Of a stretch of DNA of 64,000 bases, positions 29,016-37,976 are shown piece after piece. Both the position numbers and the translations under genes were made by a program. A model generated the notes under the pieces. That model had not been told where the DNA came from and made no database searches. It was given only the letters and a program-made list of their open reading frames with translations. Location of the stretch: the NCBI GenBank assembly GCA_018434355.1, contig JAHDPL010000012.1, positions 1-64,000 on the forward strand, in the 5' to 3' direction. Positions within the stretch are counted from its first letter, which is position 1. Each line of letters opens with the position of its first letter. This DNA comes from Sporomusaceae bacterium. Its GTDB lineage: Bacteria; Bacillota; Negativicutes; UBA1444.

Positions 29016-30100
29016 AAGTATTATTTGCCTGCCGCTCTCAAATATTTACTGTTCCTGGTGGCGACACGGTCCAATTGCTGAAAATGCAAAAATACTTGGC
29101 TGCCTGTACTGGAATCGAAGCAGTTATTTCGCCTGACCCAAATGAAATAAAACGTTCAGCCTATGATTTAGTCCACGTTTTCAACCTTTTTGATATTGAC
29201 TCCATGTATTCGCAAATAACCCGAGCGAGAGAAGTTGGTATTCCGGCTGTAATCACAACGAATTATTGGAATCCGCTGGAGTTTTTTTTCGAAACGTCCC
29301 ACTCGCTGTTTCATCAGCTTGCCCGGGCGGTGTTGCCTCGCAAAACAGTCTTTGACTTCTATTGCCGGCAAAAACGGCAACGTATGCAACACGATTTGCA
29401 ACTGCAGCGTGAAGCTTTGTTGTCTGCTGCAATGATTCTACCCAATTCAAACGGTGAGGCTGCCGAATTGCAACGCGACTTTGATTTGCCCGTCGATAAG
29501 TTTGCCGTAGTCTATAACGCGGTAGATTTTGAAGACATCAATGCCGCTGACCCGGATTTTTTTGCCGAACGTTATGGCCTCCGCGACTTTGTTCTCTGTG
29601 TGGGACGATTTGAAGAACGCAAAAATCAACTGGGTGTGGCCCGAGCGTTAGCCGGTTTATCGGCACCGGTTGTATTTATCGGCGGTGTGCCTTCCTATCA
29701 ACGCGCTTATTTTGAATCGTGCCAGAAGGCAGCGGCAAAAATTCCACAAGCGCTGTTCATCGAAGGATTGCCGCAAGCGGAAGTATTTAGTGCAATGAAA
29801 GCAGCCAAGGTTCATATTTTGGGCAGTTGGTGGGAAAACACCGGGCTAGTCAGCTTGGAAGCGGCCGTTAGCGGTTGCAATGTGGTATCTACCAACCGAG
29901 GACCCTGGCAAGAATATTTTGCCCATGATGCCTGGATATGTGATCCTTCAAATCAAGAAAGCCTTCGCCATTCGGTCGAATCTGCGTTGTCTGCCCCCAT
30001 GTCATCCAACTTGTCAGACCGGATCCACTGCCAATTTACTTGGCCACTGGCCGCTGAAAGCTTAAAAAACGCCTACTCGTCGGTTTTGGCACGGGTGTGA
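29012..30100 (+). CDS. Glycosyltransferase family 4
   Basis: A second GT-B transferase, translationally coupled by ATGA. It reads MKVLFACRSQIFTVPGGDTVQ at the start, with the acceptor-side glycine turn. FVLCVGRFEERKNQLGVARAL and LGSWWENTGLVSLEAAVSGCNVVST make the donor site. It resembles 12934-13899 on the other strand in the order and wording of these motifs, so the two may descend from one gene. Length is 362 residues. The donor sugar is unknown. Confidence 0.9.
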   Translation: MKVLFACRSQIFTVPGGDTVQLLKMQKYLAACTGIEAVISPDPNEIKRSAYDLVHVFNLFDIDSMYSQITRAREVGIPAVITTNYWNPLEFFFETSHSLFHQLARAVLPRKTVFDFYCRQKRQRMQHDLQLQREALLSAAMILPNSNGEAAELQRDFDLPVDKFAVVYNAVDFEDINAADPDFFAERYGLRDFVLCVGRFEERKNQLGVARALAGLSAPVVFIGGVPSYQRAYFESCQKAAAKIPQALFIEGLPQAEVFSAMKAAKVHILGSWWENTGLVSLEAAVSGCNVVSTNRGPWQEYFAHDAWICDPSNQESLRHSVESALSAPMSSNLSDRIHCQFTWPLAAESLKNAYSSVLARV

Positions 30101-30104
30101 ACGA

Positions 30105-31148
30105 ATGAATTCATTTACACGGATTTTGCTGTTAAAAATGGATCACATCGGCGATGCACTCTGGTCGTTCCCGGCAATCAGAGCGTTACGCACCGCTTTC
30201 CCGAAAGCTCGGATTGACATGTTGTGCACTTCATATTTGGCCGAAACATTTAGACGTCATCCCGACCTGACGGAAGTGATCGAATATGATCCCAAAGCTT
30301 CACTGGCAGAACGTATCCAAACGTTAAAAAAATTGCGACAACACCACTATGAGGTGTCGCTGGTACTTGGACCGGTTGATAAAGTAAGTCACTTAGCCTT
30401 CTTTTCTGGTGCAGCCGAACAATATAGTTATGCTTATGCGGGTAATATTCTTCGGTCTCTTACGAACAGGGTTTTTCTTACTCACCGTTATCCTCACCCA
30501 GCGGATGTGGCAAACAAATCGGGACTAGCGCTACCGCACGAAGTGCCTAGTATGATTGCGCTTGTTGAAAGAATCGGCGCTATTGCAGACCCTGAACCTT
30601 CACTTTTTTTTCCGTTATCTGCAGAGGAGATTGGCAATGCGGCTAACACGCTGAAAAACTATTATCCTGACAAAGCTGCATATGCAGCCATTCATCTTTG
30701 TGCAAAATCATTCGCCTATGGCTGGAATGAAGCCGCCTTTTTGCGGCTTGCGGCTACATTGCAAAGCACTTTCCCTGAAATCGGCTGGGTCGTCACTGCA
30801 GGACCAGCTGAAGAACCTTATCTTGCTTCGTATAGCCTTGCTTTATCCCCGTTGAACATTCCGATCATTTCTGGGATGCAATTAGCGGCAACAGCTGCCC
30901 TGCTGGCAAATTTGGAACTCTTAATTTCTTGGGATACGGGAGTCGTTCATCTGGCGGCAGCAGTTGGCACTCCTATCATCGATCTTTTTCCTGACAAAAA
31001 CTATGAATACTGCCTACAACGTTGGGGGCCCTGGAGTAACCAAGCAATTCCTCTGGCTCAAAAACACCCGCTCACTATGTCTGACGATTTTGCTGAAATT
31101 GTGTCAGCCGCAAAAATCCTGCTTGACGGGAGTGTTTCATCGCAGTGA
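30105..31148 (+). CDS. Glycosyltransferase family 9 (heptosyltransferase-like)
   Basis: GT9 enzymes add ADP-heptose (or a related sugar) to lipid A-Kdo core. The N-terminus ILLLKMDHIGDALWSFPAIRAL has the aspartate thought to act as base in WaaC/WaaF. The donor region has YAAIHLCAKSFAYGWNEAAF, WVVTAGPAEEPY and LISWDTGVVHLAAAVGTPIIDLF, the last being the family signature. At 347 residues it is complete. It is the first of three GT9 paralogues in this operon. ADP-heptose biosynthesis is encoded 9 kb away in the same window. Confidence 0.9.
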   Translation: MNSFTRILLLKMDHIGDALWSFPAIRALRTAFPKARIDMLCTSYLAETFRRHPDLTEVIEYDPKASLAERIQTLKKLRQHHYEVSLVLGPVDKVSHLAFFSGAAEQYSYAYAGNILRSLTNRVFLTHRYPHPADVANKSGLALPHEVPSMIALVERIGAIADPEPSLFFPLSAEEIGNAANTLKNYYPDKAAYAAIHLCAKSFAYGWNEAAFLRLAATLQSTFPEIGWVVTAGPAEEPYLASYSLALSPLNIPIISGMQLAATAALLANLELLISWDTGVVHLAAAVGTPIIDLFPDKNYEYCLQRWGPWSNQAIPLAQKHPLTMSDDFAEIVSAAKILLDGSVSSQ

Positions 31149-32212
31149 CTAACTTAAAAGATGTCTCACAAATCCATAGCATCCTGATTACAAAGCTAGA
31201 TCATCTGGGAGATATGATTTGGGCTACACCGGCTATTGCTGCCTTAAGATATAAATTCCCCCTAGCCAAAATTCATATCTTGTGCACGGTGGCCGCGGAG
31301 CCGATTCTTCGTCTAAATCCAGCAGTGACAAGCATTATCATCTATGACAAGGCCATTTTCCCTTCACAACAAAGTAAAAAGAAATGGCTTCATGATTTGA
31401 TTGGTACGCCAGACTTGGCATTATGTTTTGATACCCGGGATGAAGCAATATTGCTGGCCTATCTGTCAGGCGCCCCTATTCGCGGCGGCTATTATTATAA
31501 AGATCGTCTGTTTTCCACACTCAAGACATGGCTGCGGCTCACTCACAAATACGTTCATCCCACGATGGACAAAAATCCTCAACATGAAGTGCTGAATAAT
31601 CTCCGCTTGCTCGAGCGACTTGATTTATTAAAGATTGACGAATTACCGACCGAATTATTAGCTACCAATATTTATTTGTCGGCGGAGGAAAAAACTGCCG
31701 CGCAGCAAATAATAGAATCGCTCCAACTGACGGAGACTCCGCTAATTATGTATAATATACCTAATAAAACGATTAATCAGGGTTGGCCACGCTCTCATAT
31801 TATCGGCATAGTAAGAGAAATATTGTCAGGCATACCTGATACGCATGTTCTTTTGGTTGCCGGTCCTGGCGAAGAAGCTCTGCTTGATTCGCTGAAACCA
31901 GAGTTGCCAAAGGACTGTACGCCGCTTTCGGGATTACCGTTCCGAACATGGGCAGGGTTGTTTCCGTATTGCACCTTGTCATTGTCGCGTGATGCCGGCG
32001 CCGTTCATGTTTCAGCCGCTATGGGGGTCCCCGTCGTAAGCATATTTGAGGCGGAATGGCAACACATGGAACCTTGCTGGGAAGCCTGGAATGTCTTGCA
32101 TCGAAATGTTATCCGGCCTGCATCGCCTACTCCTGAAAACATTGATGCCCATATCGAGGATGTGTCACGCGCCGTAATTGATTTATGGAAGAAGGGTTCT
32201 GATGTCCATTAA
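31145..32212 (+). CDS. Glycosyltransferase family 9 (heptosyltransferase-like)
   Basis: The second GT9 paralogue starts at a GTG overlapping the previous stop (GTGA). SILITKLDHLGDMIWATPAIAAL carries the catalytic aspartate. The donor half has PLIMYNIPNKTINQGWP, VLLVAGPGEEALLDS and LSLSRDAGAVHVSAAMGVPVVSIFE, where DAGAVH replaces the common DTG..H. Length is 355 residues. Its coding sequence is clearly AT-richer than the GT2 gene that follows. Confidence 0.9.
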   Translation: MTNLKDVSQIHSILITKLDHLGDMIWATPAIAALRYKFPLAKIHILCTVAAEPILRLNPAVTSIIIYDKAIFPSQQSKKKWLHDLIGTPDLALCFDTRDEAILLAYLSGAPIRGGYYYKDRLFSTLKTWLRLTHKYVHPTMDKNPQHEVLNNLRLLERLDLLKIDELPTELLATNIYLSAEEKTAAQQIIESLQLTETPLIMYNIPNKTINQGWPRSHIIGIVREILSGIPDTHVLLVAGPGEEALLDSLKPELPKDCTPLSGLPFRTWAGLFPYCTLSLSRDAGAVHVSAAMGVPVVSIFEAEWQHMEPCWEAWNVLHRNVIRPASPTPENIDAHIEDVSRAVIDLWKKGSDVH

Positions 32213-33113
32213 ATTTAGTGTTCAAATCTGCAGCTACAATCGCTGGCATTTGTTGAAACGTTCGCTGGAAGCTCTTTTCGCGCAGGATTTTCCTAAAGAC
32301 GAGTATGAGATTGTCTTTGTCGATGACGGCAGTACGGATACCTCGCTTGCCATGGCACAGGAATTGGCCACGACGGCCCCCTGCCGGCTCAAAGTGCTGA
32401 CCAAGCCGAACGATGGTCTGTCGCGGGCCCGCAATCTCGGCATCCGCAACTGCGAAGGCGAGATCATCCTGTTCATGGATGACGATACGTTTGCCGACTC
32501 GGCGCTGCTAAAGGAACATCTGGTTGTGCATGAGCAGCATTCTAATGCGGTGGTCATGGGTTGGGTCAATCATATCGAGGAACTGGACCCGCAAGGCCCT
32601 CGCAAGTATGTGATGGCCGACTATTCACGTTCTTTCTTCTGGACCAGCAATGTTTCGGTCCGCAAAAAGTACATTGATCAGGTTGGCGGATTCGATGAAG
32701 ATTTTCGCGAATACGGCTGGGAAGACATGGAACTCGGCTATCGGTTAAAACAGTTGGGACTACAGCGGCACATTAATGAAAAAGCGATTGTATCGCATTT
32801 CAAACCGCCCAAGCAAAAGAAAGACCTGCCGGGAATGATTCGGCAGGCTGAATCGAGCGCGCGTAGCGCTCTCATCTACATCAAGAAACGTCCCGGACTG
32901 CGTTCGCGGATGGCTACCGGGATCACTTGGTTCCGCATGGGACTAGATTTGCTGTTTCGTCCGCTACGTCCTTTGTTTCAGAGCGGCATCGACAATGCTC
33001 CCGAAGGTCCACTGCGCGGCTGGACCTGGTGGTGCGCCCGTATGCTTTGCAGTTTCCACTTTTTTGATGTCGTCCGTACCGGAGACAGTACCAAGCCGGG
33101 GACTCTAAAATGA
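32202..33113 (+). CDS. Glycosyltransferase family 2
   Basis: This is a GT-A inverting transferase. SVQICSYNRWHLLKRSLEAL, EIVFVDDGSTDTSLAMAQEL and the DXD-like LFMDDDTFADSALLKEH give the nucleotide and metal site; GFDEDFREYGWEDMELGYRLKQ carries the base-like ED pair. ATG 32202 was chosen because GAAGGG precedes it; an in-frame ATG at 32178 would lie deeper in the previous gene. The gene overlaps the GT9 stop by 11 bases. From here on the operon becomes GC-rich. Confidence 0.9.
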   Translation: MSIKFSVQICSYNRWHLLKRSLEALFAQDFPKDEYEIVFVDDGSTDTSLAMAQELATTAPCRLKVLTKPNDGLSRARNLGIRNCEGEIILFMDDDTFADSALLKEHLVVHEQHSNAVVMGWVNHIEELDPQGPRKYVMADYSRSFFWTSNVSVRKKYIDQVGGFDEDFREYGWEDMELGYRLKQLGLQRHINEKAIVSHFKPPKQKKDLPGMIRQAESSARSALIYIKKRPGLRSRMATGITWFRMGLDLLFRPLRPLFQSGIDNAPEGPLRGWTWWCARMLCSFHFFDVVRTGDSTKPGTLK

Positions 33114-34000
33114 ATCCTTTGATCAGCGTCGTTATCCCCACGTTCAATCGCCGGGAAACCTTGGCTGTCGTGTTGCCGCTACTGGCGGGGCAAACTCTAC
33201 CGCAGGAACAGTACGAACTGCTGCTCTGCGATTCCGGCTCAACTGATGGCACGAATGAACTGGTAGCCGAGTTGGCGATTGCCAACCTGCGGCATATAAA
33301 ACCCGCGGAAAACCGGGGCCGCAGCGGCGCTCGCAACGCCGGCATTCGTGAGGCGACCGGCGAGTTCGTTTTGTTTACCGATGCCGATATCATTCCGTCG
33401 CCAAATTTATTGGCCGAGCATCTGCGGCTGCATCGCGCCCGCCCGCACTCTGCGGTGGTGGGGCTGGAAGTGCAGGTGGATACCGTCGCCGAATACGAAG
33501 CAGTTTGCGACAACCCCTATGACAAAGGCCGCCATATGCATGGGCGCAGCGACAAGGAAATGTCCTGGCTGTTTTTCCTCACCGGCAACGCCTCGGCGCC
33601 GCGCCAGGCTCTGCTGGACGTCGGCATGTTCGACGAAAACTTCACCGTGTATGGGCATGAAGATCTGGAGCTCGGCTATCGTTTGCAGAAAGCAGGCTAC
33701 CCGATCCTTTATAATGCGCAAGCGGTCAATTACCATTGGCACCCGGTGCCTTTCGCTGAACGCTGCGACAAGATGCGGCACTCAGGCGTAGCCACCAAAC
33801 GATTTTACACCAAACACCAAGACTGGACGATTTTGCTACGTCTTGGAGTGAACCCTTTTACGCTAGCGATACACCAGTTGGTTCATGGAGTTGAAAACTG
33901 GCGTAGCCAGCTGCGCTCCAAAGAAATGCAGGCCGGCTTGGGTCGTGAATTGACGCTGCAATATTATTATCTCTGCGGTTATCGGGGCATCGAGCCGTGA
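33110..34000 (+). CDS. Glycosyltransferase family 2
   Basis: A second GT-A transferase, closely similar in layout to the previous one and coupled to it by ATGA. ISVVIPTFNRRETLAVVLPL, LLLCDSGSTDGTNELV, LFTDADIIPSPNLLAEH and GMFDENFTVYGHEDLELGYRLQK are the key parts; CDSGS replaces the usual DDGS. A C-terminal 60-residue extension is basic and may touch the membrane. The pair probably arose by tandem duplication, though the two have diverged considerably. Confidence 0.9.
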   Translation: MNPLISVVIPTFNRRETLAVVLPLLAGQTLPQEQYELLLCDSGSTDGTNELVAELAIANLRHIKPAENRGRSGARNAGIREATGEFVLFTDADIIPSPNLLAEHLRLHRARPHSAVVGLEVQVDTVAEYEAVCDNPYDKGRHMHGRSDKEMSWLFFLTGNASAPRQALLDVGMFDENFTVYGHEDLELGYRLQKAGYPILYNAQAVNYHWHPVPFAERCDKMRHSGVATKRFYTKHQDWTILLRLGVNPFTLAIHQLVHGVENWRSQLRSKEMQAGLGRELTLQYYYLCGYRGIEP

Positions 34001-35097
34001 AAACTGCCGTAGATTTATCCTCGGTCCGCAATGTTTTGATCCTGCGCACCGACCACCTGGGCGATCTGTTGCTGTCGACCCCGTTGATTCGCACTTTGCG
34101 GACGGCCTTGCCGGGCCGCCGTTTTGTTTTGGTTGCCTCGCCGGCCAACCAGGAAGCTTTGCTTGGTTGGGACGGCATCGACGAGATCCGGCTGTTTGAC
34201 CCCAAATGGCCGTTGCGACAAAAATGGCAATTTGCCAGAACACTAGGGCAAGAACAATGGGACCTGTGCCTGACGCTGTCGCCACGCACGCCTGCTTATC
34301 TGCTGGGCTATTTATCCGGTGCGACGATCCGCGCCGGCATCATCTATTCGCGTCGCATATTGGCCCGCTTGCTCAGTTCGCTGTGGCTGACCCACCCCGT
34401 CATCGTATCTGTCGATGAAAAGTTGGCTGAAAACCAGCCGATTCCGCATGAAGTGATGCAGTTGGCAGGGGTTGCCGCTGCACTGGGACTGGCCGACGTC
34501 GAACCGGGACCGCTGGAGATTCCGCTCGGACAGTTGGAACTGAACTGGGCTGCAAACTGGTTGCAAGAACAGGACCCGAAGTTTTTGGCAAGCCAGCAGC
34601 CGACTCTCATTGGCATCCACGGAGCAGGCAAATGGCTGTCCCATGGCTGGACCAGCAACGATTTTCTGCAGTTGGTGCAAAAGATTTTGTCCGGCTGCAA
34701 AACTGCCGGACATGACGCAGTCAAAATACTGCTTACCTTCGGTCCCGGCGACCGGGAACTGGAATCCAGTGTTTTGCAGACGTTACAACAGCAACCAATA
34801 CCGAACCTGTTGCTGCCTGGTCTTTTGTCTGTACCGTGCTGGGCGGCGCTGACATCGCATTGCGACCTCGTCATTTCGCCGGATACCGGCTCGCTGCATC
34901 TGGCTGTCGCCGTAGGCTGTCCTGTCGTTGCCCTGTATGAAGCGGCTTCTTTTTTGCACTGCTCGACCCAGTGGGCTCCCTGGCAGACGCCGCACGCAAT
35001 CGTTCGCCGAACTACGCCAGCTGCGACTATCCCCGTCCTGGTCGCAGAAACAGTTCGATTGCTGGGAAAGAATGAGGCCGCTGATGAATCAAACTGA
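33997..35097 (+). CDS. Glycosyltransferase family 9 (heptosyltransferase-like)
   Basis: The third GT9 paralogue starts with GTG in a GTGA overlap. NVLILRTDHLGDLLLSTPLIRTL contains the catalytic aspartate. LIGIHGAGKWLSHGWTSNDF, ILLTFGPGDRELESS and LVISPDTGSLHLAVAVGCPVVALYE form the ADP-heptose site. At 366 residues it is complete and GC-rich, unlike the first two paralogues. The three may add successive heptoses, or one may use another sugar. Confidence 0.9.
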   Translation: MKTAVDLSSVRNVLILRTDHLGDLLLSTPLIRTLRTALPGRRFVLVASPANQEALLGWDGIDEIRLFDPKWPLRQKWQFARTLGQEQWDLCLTLSPRTPAYLLGYLSGATIRAGIIYSRRILARLLSSLWLTHPVIVSVDEKLAENQPIPHEVMQLAGVAAALGLADVEPGPLEIPLGQLELNWAANWLQEQDPKFLASQQPTLIGIHGAGKWLSHGWTSNDFLQLVQKILSGCKTAGHDAVKILLTFGPGDRELESSVLQTLQQQPIPNLLLPGLLSVPCWAALTSHCDLVISPDTGSLHLAVAVGCPVVALYEAASFLHCSTQWAPWQTPHAIVRRTTPAATIPVLVAETVRLLGKNEAADESN

Positions 35098-36265
35098 GAA
35101 ATTGGGGCCTGTCCCCAATTTATTTGCTCGTTTTACGCAACATGTTGAATCGCCGGTTCCAGCGTATTCCGGACGAGGCGAGGTCGCATTGGCGGTGCTG
35201 GTCCTGCCGCTGACCTTCCTCTACAAAGTTTTGGACTGCCTGTATGGAAAAAATGCGATTCCCGGCCAAGCTTGGCCTTATATCCCGCTGTTGTCGGTTT
35301 TTACCGCGCTCGCGTTTAGCAGCGTGTTTTGGCTGGCAACTCGGCCCGGCGCGAACTGGATTGTCAGGATGCTTAAGCCAGATAAACGACAGTGGCTGAT
35401 TTTTCTGCCGGTTGGTTTCAGTGGAAGTTTTCTAGTTGCCATATGGGGAATGGGGCTGCCAGAGTTTTCGACGCATGTTCTGTCCATGCGCACTGCCCCC
35501 TGGGCGGATTTCTCCTATCCTGTGTTCGCGATTCTCGCGGCCATGCTGCTCAGCGGCGGTTTCTGGACCGGACTCCATTTTGCAGGCAATTTGGCGGCAA
35601 TACGCAAGAACTCGGATCACTTGATCCCTTTTGGCTGGCGTGATTTAGGCTGTGTTTTGCCGGCTGTGTTGCCCTTTCTTATTTTACAGGAACAAATTCC
35701 ACTTTTATGGTGCTTTACTACACCTGTGGCGGTCATCGTGATGGTGTTTGCCAGCGGACTGGGGCGGGAACACTTCTGTTTTTCGTTTGTTCCCCGCTCC
35801 TGGCGCGAGACCGGCTTTATCCTGCTGCTGATGGTCAGCGGACTGTTGTTGTTTCTGCTGGTCAGTCTGGGGGCCGGCACGATTTCGTATTCTGGCGGGC
35901 TGTGGCGCTCCAACTGGACGGTCATCTATGACTCCGTATTCACTTGGCTGTTGATTGTCGGGATTTCTGAGGAAATCATATTTCGCTGCGGAATCCTTAC
36001 CCTGATTGGCGGTTTATTAGCGCGAAAACAACGGATGAGCTGGTGGAAACAGCACCCGCGGCTGGGCGCAGTGCTCTTGACTTCTTTGTTATTTGCGCTG
36101 GCTCATTTGTTCCGCGGCGCCACGCTTATCTTCCTGGCTCTCTTAGCCAGTCTGCTCTATGGTCTCGCTTTTATCGCCGGCAAGAGCCTGTTTGGCCCGG
36201 TGCTGTTGCACGGCTTGCTGAATGTGCTGGTCCTGATGAATTTTCATCTGTCCGACTTCAAATAA
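35084..36265 (+). CDS. CPBP-family intramembrane protease-like protein
   Basis: The polytopic protein carries the CAAX-protease/bacteriocin-processing (CPBP, Abi) domain in its C-terminal third. The glutamate motif is VGISEEIIFRCGIL (EExxxR), followed by LLFALAHLFRG and LFGPVLLHGLLNVLV with the histidines. The start ATG 35084 has GAGG 6 bases upstream and overlaps the GT9 stop. Residues about 4-13 (TEKLGPVPNL) are encoded by a copy of the dispersed palindrome (35099-35121). In Gram-positives and others such proteins process small peptides; here the role is unknown. XrtA-like exosortase proteins were considered but the EExxxR motif favours CPBP. Confidence 0.85.
   Translation: MNQTEKLGPVPNLFARFTQHVESPVPAYSGRGEVALAVLVLPLTFLYKVLDCLYGKNAIPGQAWPYIPLLSVFTALAFSSVFWLATRPGANWIVRMLKPDKRQWLIFLPVGFSGSFLVAIWGMGLPEFSTHVLSMRTAPWADFSYPVFAILAAMLLSGGFWTGLHFAGNLAAIRKNSDHLIPFGWRDLGCVLPAVLPFLILQEQIPLLWCFTTPVAVIVMVFASGLGREHFCFSFVPRSWRETGFILLLMVSGLLLFLLVSLGAGTISYSGGLWRSNWTVIYDSVFTWLLIVGISEEIIFRCGILTLIGGLLARKQRMSWWKQHPRLGAVLLTSLLFALAHLFRGATLIFLALLASLLYGLAFIAGKSLFGPVLLHGLLNVLVLMNFHLSDFK
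35099..35121. repeat. Dispersed 23-bp palindrome, copy 1 (inside a coding start)
   Basis: AAATTGGGG, five bases CCTGT, then CCCCAATTT: a perfect 9-bp inverted repeat. It lies in the reading frame of the CPBP gene, 15 bases after its ATG. Four more copies occur at 36264, 36834, 42185 and 42216. Confidence 0.85.
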
Positions 36266-36286
36266 ATTGGGGCCTGTCCCCAATTT
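36264..36286. repeat. Dispersed 23-bp palindrome, copy 2
   Basis: Identical to copy 1, including the CCTGT centre. It begins inside the TAA stop of the CPBP gene and ends 3 bases before the GGGAGG site of the PAP2 gene, so it fills the gap between the two genes. Confidence 0.85.
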
Positions 36287-36301
36287 CCGGGAGGAATTGT
36301 T

Positions 36302-36835
36302 TTGCCGACAAACTTGGCAACGTTAACAACCAAAGCTGTCAGCGTCTATTGTTTTACACTGCTGGCCGCGTTATTCGTTCTTTTTCCCGATAATTCCCGA
36401 CCGGATCAATTTGCCCATTTTCTCAGCGACCAGGTCAACGATGGCTTTCAGATTTTCGCCCATTTGCTGATGTTCTTTACCGGCTGGCGCTTGCGCAGCT
36501 GGCGACCGGTCCTGTATGATATCTCAGTGGCACTGTTCGTTACCAGTGTCGTTCAGCTATCCAAGCGGTTCCTGATCGCCGACATCGCGATCCGTCCGTC
36601 CGGCGGCTACGAAGGTTTCCCCAGCGGCCATGCCTCGGCCACCTTCTCACTGGCGTTTGTCCTGTCGCTGTATTATCCCCGCTTGTGGTGGCTCTGGTAC
36701 TCTGTCGCCGGCTTGGTGACCTGGTCGCGGGTGCAGACCAATGCCCACACAGAGCTGCAAATCGCAGCCGGAATGCTGTTCGGTTCCATAGTGGCATATA
36801 CTGTCGCGCTGCTGATGCAAAGACAAAAAAAATAA
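36302..36835 (+). CDS. PAP2-superfamily membrane phosphatase
   Basis: This is an integral membrane lipid-phosphatase-like protein. The PAP2 catalytic parts are RFLIADIAIRPSG (weak first motif), EGFPSGHASATFSLAFV (PSGH, second motif) and WSRVQTNAHTELQIAAG (SR-x5-H-x3, third motif). Five to six membrane helices are likely in 177 residues. The start is TTG, with GGGAGG 7 bases upstream. Possible roles are recycling undecaprenyl pyrophosphate or removing phosphate from lipid A, both plausible in this locus. It is the last gene of the plus-strand operon, and its stop lies inside a copy of the palindrome. Confidence 0.88.
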   Translation: MPTNLATLTTKAVSVYCFTLLAALFVLFPDNSRPDQFAHFLSDQVNDGFQIFAHLLMFFTGWRLRSWRPVLYDISVALFVTSVVQLSKRFLIADIAIRPSGGYEGFPSGHASATFSLAFVLSLYYPRLWWLWYSVAGLVTWSRVQTNAHTELQIAAGMLFGSIVAYTVALLMQRQKK

Positions 36836-36856
36836 ATTGGGGACAGTCCCCAATTT
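36834..36856. repeat. Dispersed 23-bp palindrome, copy 3, between convergent operons
   Basis: AAATTGGGG, ACAGT, CCCCAATTT. It starts in the TAA of the PAP2 gene and ends in the stop of the minus-strand gene 36855-37976, so the whole gap between the convergent operons is this repeat. In RNA it would form a stem from either side, but T-runs are short, so terminator action is uncertain. Confidence 0.85.
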
Positions 36857-37976
36857 ATCGCAGGTCGAATTCCTGAACCAGGAATTCGGCTATTTTTTTT
36901 GCCCCGCCTGGCGGACCCATCCGCTCGCGGCCGATTGCGCCGCGCTGCTGCCGTTCTTCCGGGTGAGCCAACAGCCACGATACCTCGCGGGCAACCCCTT
37001 CGGGAAAGTCGCTGATATAGGCGGCAGCGCCGCCAAGCAGCCGTTCCTGGTCGATCATCCGCGACGGTGTCGTTTGCGCGCCGGCGCCGACAAAACTGAT
37101 CACCGGTCGGCCCATACCGGCCGCCTGCTCGTTGGCGGTCCCGGCCATGCCGATTACCAGTGTGGAGTCGTGCAAACTACGTTCGAACAGGTCTTTACCC
37201 ATCCGGATTGCTTTATCGCCTTTGCGCAGCATATTCCCTTCGGTCAGGCGCCAGCCTCTCTCCGCCACGGATGCTGCCATTTTCTCAATATCAATCACTG
37301 GCGAAAGCGCACAAAGATACTCTACCGGTTCGGCAATCTGCTCGATTACCGCGACGATTCGCTGAAAGTTTTGATCTGCTTCGTCGCGACTGCCGGGGAA
37401 CAGACCGATGATCGGCGGATTGACCGCTTTTTCCGGCGCTGGTTCGCCGATGCCATCCATGATCGGATTGCCAAGGAACAGTGCGTCGATTCCTTTCGTA
37501 CGCAGCCGTTCGGCGGTATAAGCATCCCGTGTCAGGACTTTGGCAGCGAAACGACGAATCACCCACTCTTCGATTGCCGAGTGCGGATTCATATGGTCTG
37601 ATTTGGCCAGTGCCAAAAAAACCGATTTGCGCCCCAGACCAAAGTAAGCATGAATCAGCAGAAACACATCGCCGACAACAAAAGCATGGTCGATCTGCGA
37701 ACGTTGCCGGGCCAAAAAGCCAAGATAGCGGAAATAATCCCTGGCATAGGGGATATCCTTGAGGAACAGGCGAAATTCCTGGCTGCCAAACCCCTGCCCC
37801 GGCGGGAAAGATCCTTCCCACACCGTCTCAAAGCCGTGTCGCTGGAATGCATCGCCGTTGGATACCATCGGGATGGCCGTGATCTGATGCTGCGGCGCAA
37901 GCTGGCGCAATTCACAGGCGATCAGCGCGCCGGTGCGGTCTTCACCGTAACCGTTGGTCAGAAACGAAATGTTCAC
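36855..37976 (-). CDS. Lipid-A-disaccharide synthase-related protein (TIGR03492-like)
   Basis: This GT-B protein is related to LpxB but is not the true LpxB, which is at 61752. It reads FLTNGYGEDRTGALIACEL in place of the LpxB SGEASGD loop. Later parts IIGLFPGSRDEADQNFQR and VIGMAGTANEQAAGMGRPVISFVG match the LpxB donor-side layout. From memory it fits the family annotated as lipid-A-disaccharide synthase-related, found in cyanobacteria and Negativicutes; the reaction is not established to my knowledge. It overlaps the neighbouring LpxB-like gene by 35 bases. A role in glycolipid assembly near the membrane is the best inference. Confidence 0.8.
   Translation of the reverse strand: MNISFLTNGYGEDRTGALIACELRQLAPQHQITAIPMVSNGDAFQRHGFETVWEGSFPPGQGFGSQEFRLFLKDIPYARDYFRYLGFLARQRSQIDHAFVVGDVFLLIHAYFGLGRKSVFLALAKSDHMNPHSAIEEWVIRRFAAKVLTRDAYTAERLRTKGIDALFLGNPIMDGIGEPAPEKAVNPPIIGLFPGSRDEADQNFQRIVAVIEQIAEPVEYLCALSPVIDIEKMAASVAERGWRLTEGNMLRKGDKAIRMGKDLFERSLHDSTLVIGMAGTANEQAAGMGRPVISFVGAGAQTTPSRMIDQERLLGGAAAYISDFPEGVAREVSWLLAHPEERQQRGAIGRERMGPPGGAKKIAEFLVQEFDLR

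Noticed and set aside
35084-36265. Exosortase assignment for the CPBP-like protein
   Set aside because: The EExxxR and later histidine motifs fit CPBP; the exosortase cysteine and arginine pattern was not seen.
36834-36856. Bidirectional terminator between the convergent operons
   Set aside because: The palindrome could fold, but no proper T-run follows on either strand and identical copies lie inside or between coupled genes, so it is listed only as a repeat.
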